The notes below the pieces were generated by a model that made no database searches, had not been told where the DNA came from, and was given only the letters and a program-made list of their open reading frames with translations. Position numbers and translations under genes: made by a program. Shown here one piece after another: positions 44,791 through 54,141 of a stretch of DNA of 64,000 nt; position 1 is the first letter of the stretch; the number at the start of each line of letters is the position of its first letter. Origin of the DNA: Bdellovibrionia bacterium (lineage in GTDB: Bacteria; Bdellovibrionota; Bdellovibrionia; Bdellovibrionales; JAGQZY01); the NCBI GenBank assembly GCA_030427805.1, contig JAUICP010000001.1, positions 1,146,555-1,210,554 of the forward strand, read 5' to 3'.

Positions 44791-46191
44791 TCAAGCGGCC
44801 GCTTTTTCAGATTTCTCCTCGGGCATGCTCAATGGAAGACTAATGAGGAAGCTCGTGTTTTCAGGACTCGTGTCTATGAGGCTGACATCTCCTTGGAGGA
44901 GGCGAGCATAACGACGAGAAAAGGTGAGTCCCAAGCCGGTGCCTCCTGTTCCCTCGTCGGTAAAGCTACTCTGGGTGAAGGGCTCAAAGACCTTTTCTCG
45001 CTCGGCTTCAGGGACCCCTGGTCCTTTGTTTGAGATGTTGATTTGAATACTTTCACCGCGAGTGGTGAGTTCGATATTTATTGACGAGTCACTGTCTGCA
45101 TAACGAACTGAATTTTGCAGAATGTTTCCAAGTATGATCTTGCTGAGTGACCGATCGAGAAAGCACTCTACTGGGTTTTCAGCCTTTAGGTTGATACTAA
45201 GATTCTTCTTCTCAATAACTGACTGACTCAACTGAAGTTCTTCTTCAATTAAGTCTTTGCAGCTAAATGTGGAGGGATGAGGATTTAAGCTCCCATCCTC
45301 GAGTCTTGTTAAATTTAAGAGGCGTTCGAGTAGTTCATCAAGCCGTTGCACTGAATGGTTAATTTGTCCTTCATACTCTTGGAATTTTGGTTTTAATTTG
45401 TCGGCATTGGAAGCGTTTAGCTTACTGAGCTTCATTTTTAAGAGGTTCAGGTAGCCTTTTATTCCGTTCATGGGTGTTCTAATTTCGTGAGAGGTATTCG
45501 AAATAAACTGTGACTTCAGGATTCCGGCAGATTCAGCTTCCTCTTTGGCTTTAAAGAGTTGCTCTGTTCGGTCTTTAACCTTCTGTTCCAGTGATTCGTT
45601 GAGATCTGCGAGTTCATTGCGAAATTTCTCGCTGAGAGATTTTTCGAGGTGAATAATTATAACTAAGATTGTCGGAAGGAGTAATGAGTCTATAAGCAAA
45701 GTGGAAACCCCGAGGTCCAATTCAACTATCGGAAAGACGCCATAATATACGAGGAGATCTGCAGCAGGGAGGCCTAAAAGACTAATTCCGATCGCGGACC
45801 ATTTGAACTTAGAGTCTTCCTTTTTAAAGGCGATCACACTGAGTGCGAGCGCAATAAAAAATATGAAAATCCCGTTGTAAGACTTACCAACGATGAGAAT
45901 GGAACGCCAGCCGATGGAGTTAGCTCCAAGAATTGTTAAAAAGCGAGCCAGAGTGTGTTGCTTTTTATAGTTCAAAGTAAGAATTCCACCACCAAAAATA
46001 AGGCCTTCGATAGCATAAGAAACAAGAAGCCAGCTCGGAAGACCATTGTCGATTGTGATTTTTGCATGGGAAATTAATACGAAGATACCGAGCAGAGCGA
46101 GTGAGTTACTGATAAGAGTCAGGCGGTTTTGGTGATCGAAATTATCACCAATAAATCCGATTTTGAATGGAGCTAGCAAGCGTTTCAACAT
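44791..46191 (-). CDS. Membrane sensor histidine kinase (paralogue 1 of 3)
   Basis: 466 aa. A cytoplasmic N-terminal stretch with NFDHQNRLTLI precedes six membrane helices (about 28-180), then a coiled-coil linker (LEQKVKDRTEQLFKAKEEAESA). HisKA has phospho-acceptor His235 in [12 protein letters not shown]; HATPase has LQNSVRYADSD, NKGPGVPEAEREKVFEPF and GTGGTGLGLTFSRRYA. No receiver domain and no adjacent response regulator. It is clearly homologous along its length to the kinases at 54142 and 55589. Confidence 0.93.
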   Translation of the reverse strand: MLKRLLAPFKIGFIGDNFDHQNRLTLISNSLALLGIFVLISHAKITIDNGLPSWLLVSYAIEGLIFGGGILTLNYKKQHTLARFLTILGANSIGWRSILIVGKSYNGIFIFFIALALSVIAFKKEDSKFKWSAIGISLLGLPAADLLVYYGVFPIVELDLGVSTLLIDSLLLPTILVIIIHLEKSLSEKFRNELADLNESLEQKVKDRTEQLFKAKEEAESAGILKSQFISNTSHEIRTPMNGIKGYLNLLKMKLSKLNASNADKLKPKFQEYEGQINHSVQRLDELLERLLNLTRLEDGSLNPHPSTFSCKDLIEEELQLSQSVIEKKNLSINLKAENPVECFLDRSLSKIILGNILQNSVRYADSDSSINIELTTRGESIQINISNKGPGVPEAEREKVFEPFTQSSFTDEGTGGTGLGLTFSRRYARLLQGDVSLIDTSPENTSFLISLPLSMPEEKSEKAAA

Positions 46192-46374
46192 GGTACTCTC
46201 TCATCACAGTATTCGTTCTAGCTATCGGAAAATTCTAAGTTTTTTTGTACCTTAGACGGGAAATACCAACAAATTTTGATATTTAAGGAGCTTTTTGCCC
46301 CTAAACTAAACAGATTTACACAAGCTTAGTAGTTCTATGAAATTATGGCCGCCGAGTCGAGAGTCACAGATACA

Positions 46375-47373
46375 CTAAAGAAGGTTAGCGGAGTGGCCTG
46401 TCTCCAGGATGTCGTTAATATTAACCAAAGTCGTATTTGCAATTTCTTGAAGGGCTTCTTCGGTCAAAAAAGCCTGATGTGAAGTAAGAACCACATTGGG
46501 AAAGGTCATTAAGCGCATGAGAGTATCGTCTTGAATGATTTCTTGGGAGTGATCTTCAAAGAAGATACCTTCTTCTTCTTCATATACGTCGAGGGCAACG
46601 GCTCGAATTTTTCCGGTCTTTAAATAATGAACTAAACTTTTTGTCTCTATGAGGCCGCCTCTTCCGGTATTAATAATACTGACTCCTTCTTTCATTTTTT
46701 TAAAAGCTTGGTCATTCAGAATATGCTGGGTCTGGGGGTTGAGGGGTAGATGAAGTGATATGACATCGGACTCTTTGAGCAGCTGATCGAGTGGGACATA
46801 GTTAACTCCCAACTCTTTGAGTTCGAAGTTTTCGGCGCGATCATAGGCCATGACTTCGCAGCCAAAACCGAGCATGATCTTACAAAAGGCTGCGCCAATT
46901 TGTCCAGTTCCTAGGACGCCAATTTTTTTCTTATAAAGATTGAAACCAGTAAGTCCTTCTAACGAAAAATTGTTATCCCTAACACGCATGAAGCTTTTGT
47001 GAATCTTTCTGCTAATATTTAAAAGAAGGGCCACTGTAAATTCAGCAATAGCTTGTGGACTGTAGGCCGGCACTCGAACGACAGGTATATTTAGTTCTTT
47101 TGCCTTATTGAGGTTCACATGATTAAAACCAGCTGAGCGCAGAGCTAAAAGTTTAACACCACTCTTTTTCATTGTTTCAAGTACTGAACTGGTGATTTTG
47201 TCCTCAACGAATGAGCAAACAACATCAAAGTCTTTGACGAGACTCTGAGTTTCTTCGGTGAGGCGAGATTCAATCCAAACAAGATCAAATTGGAAATTTC
47301 CGTTAGCTCTAGAAAAACTGGCTTTTTCGTATTTGTGGCAACCAAAGATTCCCACGCGAATTTTTTTACTCAT
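46375..47373 (-). CDS. D-2-hydroxyacid dehydrogenase (D-lactate dehydrogenase-like)
   Basis: NAD-dependent oxidoreductase, 332 aa. Rossmann motif GVLGTGQIGAAFCKIMLGFG with Asp in AYDRAE. Catalytic residues by family position: Arg in INTGRGGLIETKSLV, Glu in ALDVYEEEEG, His in VVLTSHQAFLTEEAL. The SAGFNHVNLNKAKELNIPVVRVPAYSPQAIAEFTVAL block is typical of D-LDH (LdhA). GAGGG precedes the ATG. Single gene. Confidence 0.92.
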   Translation of the reverse strand: MSKKIRVGIFGCHKYEKASFSRANGNFQFDLVWIESRLTEETQSLVKDFDVVCSFVEDKITSSVLETMKKSGVKLLALRSAGFNHVNLNKAKELNIPVVRVPAYSPQAIAEFTVALLLNISRKIHKSFMRVRDNNFSLEGLTGFNLYKKKIGVLGTGQIGAAFCKIMLGFGCEVMAYDRAENFELKELGVNYVPLDQLLKESDVISLHLPLNPQTQHILNDQAFKKMKEGVSIINTGRGGLIETKSLVHYLKTGKIRAVALDVYEEEEGIFFEDHSQEIIQDDTLMRLMTFPNVVLTSHQAFLTEEALQEIANTTLVNINDILETGHSANLL

Positions 47374-47486
47374 AGACCCTCACTATAGATAGGTCAGGCG
47401 ATAGCACAAAGCTAGGATGAGATCACTTTTTATTTTTAATTTTGAAAAAGCTTTCCCTGCTTTTATGAGGTAGTAAGTCCCATTGG

Positions 47487-48032
47487 TCAAAAGTGGAATC
47501 CCAGGCTTCCATGTAGAACGGGAGTTATCGCTGAATAGCCAACTCCTGCCCGAACTACGAACTCGTCTTTAACCCATTGGTAACCGAAGTTGACGTTGGG
47601 TAAAACTCCCAGGGGAGCGGCTTGAACCCCAGCTCCCGTGACAGTGCCGGCAAAGAAGTCCGCCCCCAGTCCCAGAAAAAGGGAGTTCTCATTGATGTTT
47701 TGCCCGAAGTGATAGGTGCTCTTAATTCCGAGTCCTGTGACAGAAAAGTTAGGAAGCCAGCCTCCTAAGGGGATCCAGTGAACTCCACGAAAGTCGAAAC
47801 TCCATGAGTTAGATAGGGGAATAGACATCTCTACATTGAGAATTCCCGCCATCAAAGGGAGAGGGTCGACGAGAATTTTATAGTCTAAGGCGTAGTCAAC
47901 GACCTTGATTTCTTCGATGACCCGATGGTCAAAGTCTGGCGGCGATTGAGGGGGGTGATTCGTTTCAAGACTTGCGAAGCTAGAAAGTGAAAGGGCAATT
48001 CCGATAAAGATGATAGCTAGTATTCGTAACAT
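47487..48032 (-). CDS. Outer-membrane beta-barrel-like protein, 181 aa
   Basis: Signal ILAIIFIGIALSLSSFA. The mature part is short and beta-rich with repeated Gly/aromatic alternation, and ends in GSLGFHF, a BAM-type C-terminal Phe signature. It lacks any enzyme motif. Probably a small 8-strand barrel. GGAGGA precedes the ATG. Confidence 0.65.
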   Translation of the reverse strand: MLRILAIIFIGIALSLSSFASLETNHPPQSPPDFDHRVIEEIKVVDYALDYKILVDPLPLMAGILNVEMSIPLSNSWSFDFRGVHWIPLGGWLPNFSVTGLGIKSTYHFGQNINENSLFLGLGADFFAGTVTGAGVQAAPLGVLPNVNFGYQWVKDEFVVRAGVGYSAITPVLHGSLGFHF

Positions 48033-48125
48033 GAGCTTCCTCCTGAGGCCAATAAATCACAAATGCGAGAAAGGAGCTAAGCTGTTTTACTTAAAGGGTT
48101 CCAAGCACGGAACAGGTAACTATTA

Positions 48126-49082
48126 CTAGGGTTCATTGGTAGGTAAAGGTTCACCGGATCCGGGGCTACCACCTGACTCATCCGCAAATTCAGGAAGAAG
48201 GGGGCGCACGGCGGGATCGGGGAATTCAAGCATTCTTCGGCAGGTGTCTTCGAGGTAAGCCATCATCGACCGAACATGACCTTGCCCTACGAAGTAAATA
48301 GCCGATTCATTCTGGGCCAGAATATTGTCGACCTCCCTACGATCGTTTGGTGCACAGAACGATCTATCGAGTTGCCAGTGCTGCACATTGTATTCAGGAC
48401 GCTCACAAAGTGATTTGTAGAGGTCACCACCGTAGTCAATTCTTGAAGTCGCCATAGCCATCACTCTTCGGCCGCGCATGAGGCCAGGGTCTGTATGCTG
48501 AAGGTACACTCCCGGTGAGAGGTGAATCGATAGAAGGCCAGTAGTTTGCCCCGGGCTAATGACACCTTCATTTTTCAGGCGAACGACTTCTTCAATGACC
48601 GCACTAGGGTTTCTCCTGGCATTAATATAATCGCCATAATTATTGGCGTAGTCTGTAAGTGCTGATTCGACACCAATGACATTGTATGGATTTCCTTCTC
48701 GGGCAAAGAGTCTTTGCAGCATTAGGTAGTCTTCAGTAAAGTGGGTCTGGGCTTCGAGATCCGAATCAAAGGCGAGAGGGCTAATCCGGTCTCTGAACCT
48801 TTGGTTTCGCTCAGCACCCTCGAGTCCCTCGTGATTCGTGAAGTAAGCTGAGAGACGGTTTTCTAAATTTCCCTCTGGCTCTTCATGACTTCGAGTTGGG
48901 TGACGATGTCCAACGATAGATATTGTTCTTCCATCGGGAAGTTCGATGTCCCACTTTCTTGAAAAAGTAGCATCTTGACTGGCTTGGCATTGATTTTCGG
49001 CATTGCTAGATATTGATGTAAGCCCGAGCCCGACAAAGAGGCTGAGCCGCACTAACAATCCAATACACTTATCACTCTTCAC
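48126..49082 (-). CDS. Hypothetical secreted protein, TraB/TIKI-like
   Basis: 318 aa with signal LVRLSLFVGLGLTSISSNAE. Segments recall the TraB/PrgY/TIKI (erythromycin-esterase-like) fold: SIVGHRHPTRSHEEP near the N-terminus, VIGVESALTDY in the middle, and IYFVGQGHVRSMMAYLED near the end (the GxxH-type motif). Four to five Cys may pair. Pro/Gly/Ser-rich tail. Assignment is tentative; substrate unknown. Confidence 0.5.
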   Translation of the reverse strand: MKSDKCIGLLVRLSLFVGLGLTSISSNAENQCQASQDATFSRKWDIELPDGRTISIVGHRHPTRSHEEPEGNLENRLSAYFTNHEGLEGAERNQRFRDRISPLAFDSDLEAQTHFTEDYLMLQRLFAREGNPYNVIGVESALTDYANNYGDYINARRNPSAVIEEVVRLKNEGVISPGQTTGLLSIHLSPGVYLQHTDPGLMRGRRVMAMATSRIDYGGDLYKSLCERPEYNVQHWQLDRSFCAPNDRREVDNILAQNESAIYFVGQGHVRSMMAYLEDTCRRMLEFPDPAVRPLLPEFADESGGSPGSGEPLPTNEP

Positions 49083-49136
49083 ATTTCTATTTTAAACTGA
49101 ATTCCACTTAAATTAAAAAGCAACCCTTATGTGGTC

Positions 49137-50888
49137 TCATTTTGAGACATCGACTCCTAAGTAACGGGTTGCCTTACCCCGACCTATTTTCATGAGATAG
49201 TTTTGAGTGACGAGGTCTTTAAGGTCTCGAAGAGCGGTCATTCTTGTGACATTCCATCGTTTACCATACTCGCTGACACTCACCGGGTGATCGATGCCTT
49301 CGGCTAAAGTTTGTAGTTGACGGTAATTGAGGTTCGATGAAAGAGAGGACTCCCCTTCGAGAGGTGATGTCTTTTTCTGTCTTTGCTTGGGCTCGTCAGC
49401 TGAAATAATTTTTAGACTCCTATCAAGCTGATAGAAGGTTTCGTCGGAATGAATCCATTGAGGATGGGCTTGTAACAGTTTTCTAATGCGGCCAATGGCC
49501 GAATAAATTAAACTATCGTGTCTTAGAGGATCATAGTTGTAGCCCCAAACATTTTTAATAAGTTGTTCTTTCGAACAAGGCCCTTGGTTTAACTCTCTGA
49601 GAATTTGACTTTGATGTTTAGTCAACTTGCCCTCTTTGAGCTCGATGCTTTCATCGCCAACAAATAGAATTTTTTCTTGAGACTCGATAATAACAAGGTA
49701 TTGACCGCCGGGCTCAAGGTCAAAATACTCATAGCAAAGAAAAAGAAGTCCGGAATCAATGATATCCCTAAGAACCTGAGGAGATTTTAATTTCACTCGG
49801 TCAAAAAGGTCTCCTACCTTGTCGTCGCCAATAGCCTTGCTTTTAACTGTTCCCATCATCCTATCTTGCATGTTTTGATTTAAGCTTCGGTCGATCCCAA
49901 TGACGATCTGTTGAGAGAGTTGAACTTCTGCTTCTGTATTTTGTCCAAGGTATCCCATGGCCTTAATCTTGGTTCCTAGAAGGGGCAGAAAGAGGCCGAC
50001 ATCAACCTCCTTGTTGAGTTGTTCGAGGGCGACATTGGTAATGGAGAGGGACTCCAAGTAGTGACCTCGATACAGTGAAATTTGTGCCATTAAAGTATTC
50101 AATATAGCAATTTTTCTTTTATTCTGATTTCGGTAAATGAGATTGAAGTGCTTGTTTAAAAATGCTTGCGACTCTTTGAAGTCTCCCGATAAGAAATAGA
50201 GCTTAGCGATTTGTAAAATTATTTCTGCAACTGAGTGGTCGTTTTCGTGCTTAGTTTTGCGCAAATAGTTTTTAAGTCTTCTAATATTCTTATGGATATT
50301 TGTATCGTATTCTGCGCGATAAGTAATGTATGAGATTTCGATTTCGGTATGGAGTTCTGTGAGTTGACTTTTTTTAGTGACTGCTAGGGCCCGTTCAAAA
50401 ATGAGGAATCCTTGGTGAACTTGTCCCAACTGAATAAGGTTATGGGCTTGAATATCTAAAGACAGTGCCTGAAGAAGTCCGGGGCTATCTTTTAGTTTTA
50501 TAATTTCAGAATAGGCTTTTCTGGCAAACTTTTGACTCTTTTTGTGTTTTGAAAAAAAGAATCTATAGAAGCTCAGGCCTTGGTAGGCGAAAAAGCGTGC
50601 CTCAGCAGAAGTGGATTTCTTTCGAGTCGCTTTCAGGTTTTTAATAAAATATTTCTGGGCCTCTTCGTATTCAGAAGTTCGAGTGAAGCTCACTCCCATG
50701 TGAAATATGGCGACGCTCTGGTTGTCGGGGTCTAGGTCCTGGAAAAAGGCTTCGTACAAGAGTCTCGCTTCTTGGTGACGCCCGGTAAAAACGAGCCCAC
50801 CGATCTTATAACCTACTGTATTTACATGACTTTCTGACTCGGCCGCGGCCTGATATTGGGCCTTTAAATAGAGAGATTTTGAGCTCAT
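49137..50888 (-). CDS. TPR-type regulator with winged-helix and second HTH domain
   Basis: 583 aa, cytoplasmic. ATG at 50888 has AAAGG upstream. About residues 5-340 are TPR-like helical repeats (ARLLYEAFFQDLDPDNQSVAIFHMG, EAQKYFIKNLKATRK). About 415-490 is an OmpR-type winged helix (LTKHQSQILRELNQG, KEQLIKNVWGYNYDPLRHDSLIYSAIGRIRKLL). About 520-583 is a second HTH of DeoR-like type (LNYRQLQTLAEG, EYGKRWNVTRMTALRDLKDL). Divergent from the cytochrome operon, which it may control. Confidence 0.8.
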   Translation of the reverse strand: MSSKSLYLKAQYQAAAESESHVNTVGYKIGGLVFTGRHQEARLLYEAFFQDLDPDNQSVAIFHMGVSFTRTSEYEEAQKYFIKNLKATRKKSTSAEARFFAYQGLSFYRFFFSKHKKSQKFARKAYSEIIKLKDSPGLLQALSLDIQAHNLIQLGQVHQGFLIFERALAVTKKSQLTELHTEIEISYITYRAEYDTNIHKNIRRLKNYLRKTKHENDHSVAEIILQIAKLYFLSGDFKESQAFLNKHFNLIYRNQNKRKIAILNTLMAQISLYRGHYLESLSITNVALEQLNKEVDVGLFLPLLGTKIKAMGYLGQNTEAEVQLSQQIVIGIDRSLNQNMQDRMMGTVKSKAIGDDKVGDLFDRVKLKSPQVLRDIIDSGLLFLCYEYFDLEPGGQYLVIIESQEKILFVGDESIELKEGKLTKHQSQILRELNQGPCSKEQLIKNVWGYNYDPLRHDSLIYSAIGRIRKLLQAHPQWIHSDETFYQLDRSLKIISADEPKQRQKKTSPLEGESSLSSNLNYRQLQTLAEGIDHPVSVSEYGKRWNVTRMTALRDLKDLVTQNYLMKIGRGKATRYLGVDVSK

Positions 50889-51004
50889 GGGACCTTTCAC
50901 ATACGAAACAATACGAAACATTTTTTAGCAGATGGGCTTCGTGGTGGCAACGTCTTTCTTTGGTTACCTTAGAAACAGGTTCGAACGAATCTGAGGGAGA
51001 CAGC

Positions 51005-51778
51005 ATGAAACTACTCATTTTATTGATAACGTTTTTTTTAGTGGCCTGTGATTACAAGTCTTTTCACAGCGAACCAGGTAACGAAATTGAACAAGGTCAG
51101 GGGATCTGTGTTCCACAGGACTCTACGGCAGCCGTTGTTACCTATGAAGAAGTTCGAGCTGCGGTATTTGCTCCTCGATGTATTTCTTGTCATGGCGGCA
51201 ACTTTAGCGCCGCAGGACTTGATTTAACAAACTACTCTGGGGCCTCATCGTGGGCGAATCAAATTCGGGCAGCCGTTGCGAGTAATCGAATGCCTTTAGC
51301 GCCAAATCCTCCCTTGAGTGATGCCGATAAAGAATTGGTCTTCGCATGGGTGGATGGTGGAGCCCTTGAGGTCGATCCGGGGCAAGATCCTAGTTGCTTG
51401 CCTGATAACAATGGACAGAGCGATCCTGTTGATCCCAATAATCCGACTGATCCCGCGGACCCCGTCGAGCCACAGCCCAAGCAACCTGTTACAGATCCGG
51501 TTACGGGTGAACTCCTCGAGGTTCCAGCCGATGAGCTTCTTAAATTTGCGCTCATAAAAGATAAAGTGTTCGGCATGCGATGTCTTTCATGCCATTCCAA
51601 TGCCGTCGGAAATTTTGGCGGCCTGAACCTTGAAACCTATGAAAACACGATTGATGAAATTGATGACATCCTTTCTCGGGTCACTACGAACAGCATGCCA
51701 CCTCGTTCGGTCACTCCCTTAGGCGATGTCGAAAAAGAAACTTTATTACGATGGATTGTCATTGGCAGCCCTTTATAA
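51005..51778 (+). CDS. Di-heme-type c cytochrome lipoprotein
   Basis: 257 aa lipoprotein; GAGGGAG precedes the ATG, lipobox LVAC (Cys15). Two repeats of one module: heme site CISCH (59-63) and CLSCH (193-197), each followed by GGxxLxxY and a Met in NRMP or NSMP that could be the axial ligand. A Pro/Asp/Asn-rich linker joins them. Periplasmic electron carrier. The following gene (YceI) overlaps neither frame; it is 16 bases on. First gene of the redox operon. Confidence 0.85.
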   Translation: MKLLILLITFFLVACDYKSFHSEPGNEIEQGQGICVPQDSTAAVVTYEEVRAAVFAPRCISCHGGNFSAAGLDLTNYSGASSWANQIRAAVASNRMPLAPNPPLSDADKELVFAWVDGGALEVDPGQDPSCLPDNNGQSDPVDPNNPTDPADPVEPQPKQPVTDPVTGELLEVPADELLKFALIKDKVFGMRCLSCHSNAVGNFGGLNLETYENTIDEIDDILSRVTTNSMPPRSVTPLGDVEKETLLRWIVIGSPL

Positions 51779-51794
51779 GCACCAGGAGAGAAAC

Positions 51795-52361
51795 ATGAAA
51801 AAATTAATTGTAGCACTCATATTTATGACAGCGCCGGCATTTGCAAATCAAAAATTGAGTTTAGATCAAGGTAAGACCGAGTTTTTAGCCATTGGTAAGC
51901 CGGGCTTTTTGAAAATAGAAGGTAAGGGCAGCGCCCCAAAAGGGACTTTAGAAATAAGTGAAGGAAAACTTCATGGACAAATCAAAGTCGATCTGAATTC
52001 ACTCGATACGGGAATGGATTTGAGAAATCGCCACATGAAAGAGAAGTATTTGAAAGTCGTAGAATTCCCATTTGCGATTTTAACTATCAAGGACTTTAAG
52101 CTCCCGGAAACTTGGACTATTGAGCAACCGAAGATAGATGGTATTCGAGTACCAGCTGTTGTGAATATACATGGTCAAGAAAGAGCGATTGAAGTTTTGG
52201 TATCAATAGACTCAAAGGCAAAAGTTCTCTCCCAGTTCGAAGTGAAAATATCTGATTTTAAAATAGAAATTCCGTCTTTTATGGGAGTGACTGTGGCCGA
52301 CAAAGTTGAGGTTAAGGTTGAGTCGCAGTTAGTTGAACAAAAAGCCCTCGGGAAAAACTAG
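51795..52361 (+). CDS. YceI-family periplasmic protein
   Basis: 188 aa; AGGAGAG precedes the ATG, signal LIVALIFMTAPAFA. Lipocalin-like YceI fold that binds isoprenoid quinones or similar lipids: GKLHGQIKVDLNSLDTGMDLRNRHMKEKYL, VEFPFAILTI and VNIHGQERAIEVLV. Between a cytochrome lipoprotein and a CXXCH barrel, a role in quinone-linked electron transfer is likely. Confidence 0.92.
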   Translation: MKKLIVALIFMTAPAFANQKLSLDQGKTEFLAIGKPGFLKIEGKGSAPKGTLEISEGKLHGQIKVDLNSLDTGMDLRNRHMKEKYLKVVEFPFAILTIKDFKLPETWTIEQPKIDGIRVPAVVNIHGQERAIEVLVSIDSKAKVLSQFEVKISDFKIEIPSFMGVTVADKVEVKVESQLVEQKALGKN

Positions 52362-52362
52362 A

Positions 52363-53439
52363 ATGAAAACTTTAGTGGTTGTCTGCATCTTGATTTTTAC
52401 ATCTGTCAGTTATGGGTTTCCTCATATGGTTCGACATGGATACACGAGTTGTACAAGTTGTCATGTAGCTCCTAGGGGCGGAAATATGATGACTCAATAC
52501 GGTCGAGCAATGAGTAAAGAGTTGTTGAGCACTTGGTCCTATGAAGGCGAAGAGCAAGTTCACTATGGAGCGTTCGATAAAACTCCCGACTGGTTTCGTA
52601 TTGGTGGAGATTTTAGAGCGGCTCAAGTTCACAATCGAACAGAGCAGGTGACGATTGGACGTTTCATCGAAATGCAAGAGCAGATTGAAGTCGCAGCTAA
52701 GTACAACTCGACCTGGCTAAATATAACGGGAAGTTCGGATACCTTGCAAGAGAGTCGACCGTGGTCGATTTCTCGATTCTACCTAATGACCCAGGTGAAT
52801 GATCAAATCAATGTGCGGGTCGGTCGATTTATTCCTCGCTTTGGAGTCAACACTCCGGAACATATTCTTTCCACACGTGGGCCCGTTGGCTTTGGTTTTC
52901 AAACCGAGAGAGATACTTTAGAACTCACCTATACTGAAGAGAAATGGGACTACTCTTTAGCACTGACACGGGGGCAGCTTGCCAATGATTCGAAGTCTTC
53001 TGGGGTTTATTCTCAGTTTAATTATTCTTTTGGAAACCATGATCGGTTCGGTTTGAGTTATGAGCAGAAGAGTGAGGGGGATAAGGCTTCCGCTCTCGGC
53101 ATTCATGGAATTGTCGGTTTAAGTAAGAAATTTTACTTAGTTTCGGATACGGTACGCAGATACTCGGAATCGACGGGAGGGCAATCTAAGACCGGTCTAT
53201 TTCACTTTACGAAACTGGGTTTTGAGATGGAAAAGGGAATTCATATTCTGCTTATTGGAGATCTACGAAAGGACGATCTTAGTCAAAATGAGTTAACGAG
53301 TCGGCTTCTCGGTCTAGGAATGACTCTTTATCCGAGGCCTCACTTCGAGGTGCAAGGTATTTTTGCTAAAAGGAAAAGACCTAGTCTGAGCGATCAAGAT
53401 GAAGATTATGCTTGGATGATGTTCCATTTTTACCTTTAA
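52363..53439 (+). CDS. Outer-membrane barrel with N-terminal CXXCH heme site
   Basis: 358 aa, start one base after the YceI stop. Signal LVVVCILIFTSVSYG. Right after it HGYTSCTSCHVAPRGG, one c-type heme site, and MMTQYGRAMSKELLSTW. The rest is beta-barrel-like (RVGRFIPRFGVNTPEHILSTRGPVGFGF; WDYSLALTRG; MTLYPRPHFEVQGIF) and ends in FHFYL. A barrel with a heme near its N-terminus suggests electron transfer at the outer membrane. Confidence 0.75.
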   Translation: MKTLVVVCILIFTSVSYGFPHMVRHGYTSCTSCHVAPRGGNMMTQYGRAMSKELLSTWSYEGEEQVHYGAFDKTPDWFRIGGDFRAAQVHNRTEQVTIGRFIEMQEQIEVAAKYNSTWLNITGSSDTLQESRPWSISRFYLMTQVNDQINVRVGRFIPRFGVNTPEHILSTRGPVGFGFQTERDTLELTYTEEKWDYSLALTRGQLANDSKSSGVYSQFNYSFGNHDRFGLSYEQKSEGDKASALGIHGIVGLSKKFYLVSDTVRRYSESTGGQSKTGLFHFTKLGFEMEKGIHILLIGDLRKDDLSQNELTSRLLGLGMTLYPRPHFEVQGIFAKRKRPSLSDQDEDYAWMMFHFYL

Positions 53440-53526
53440 GTCCTTGGAAACAGGTGTTTTCGAAATTATCCATGCGTTTGGAATCATTTAATGTTAAAAA
53501 AACATGGGATTTCTAGGGAGGAGTCT

Positions 53527-54087
53527 ATGAAAATTTTTTACATTACTCTAATCTTGCTAGTGGCCCAAGTGGCCTGGTCTTCAGAAGGACAGGATGTGAA
53601 TTATAAATCCAGTTCCTTTGATGCTGTGTACATTGTGCCGACGAGCCCTGAGTTGGTCGAATACTCGCGCCTAAAAATGAAAGTACTTGAAGCCTATGAT
53701 GGCGATCGAACCCAAGTGCTTACTTATATTTTTCCTGAAATTTTGGTAGGAGAAAAAAATAAAGTCATTCGACTGTTTCGAATACCAAATACTGAAAATA
53801 GTTGGAAAAGTGAAGAACTAACAGCCCATTGTACGACAGTGGCAAGACAATTCTCCTGTAACGTCTATCTTAATAAAGAAGAGGATGATGGGATCTCATT
53901 TTCTTCGATGATTGATCTATTGATTCCAAGGGCCCATGGTCAAGCCTCTTTAGGGCTCGATCTCAATCGGAGTCTGAGTCACCTCACAACTCTCGGACTG
54001 AGCCCAATTCAAGAGGCTCAGTTTAGCCGAGTGATTGAGGACTTTTTTTCGGGTGAGCCCGCGGGGATTTTTAGCTATCATTTCTAA
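53527..54087 (+). CDS. Hypothetical secreted protein, 186 aa
   Basis: GGGAGGAG precedes the ATG at 53527; signal IFYITLILLVAQVAWS. Unknown family. Two Cys (AHCTTVARQFSC) may pair. Contains a hydrophobic stretch (IDLLIPRAHG). Last gene of the cytochrome-YceI-barrel run. Confidence 0.65.
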   Translation: MKIFYITLILLVAQVAWSSEGQDVNYKSSSFDAVYIVPTSPELVEYSRLKMKVLEAYDGDRTQVLTYIFPEILVGEKNKVIRLFRIPNTENSWKSEELTAHCTTVARQFSCNVYLNKEEDDGISFSSMIDLLIPRAHGQASLGLDLNRSLSHLTTLGLSPIQEAQFSRVIEDFFSGEPAGIFSYHF

Positions 54088-54141
54088 GAAATCAGTTCTA
54101 TAAATGAATTTGAATTTTGCTGCCAACTGAGTTTTGAAAGG

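Noticed and set aside
50879..51004. N-terminal extension of the cytochrome lipoprotein
   Set aside because: It would overlap the divergent regulator start and bury a clear lipoprotein signal; the ATG at 51005 has a strong ribosome site.
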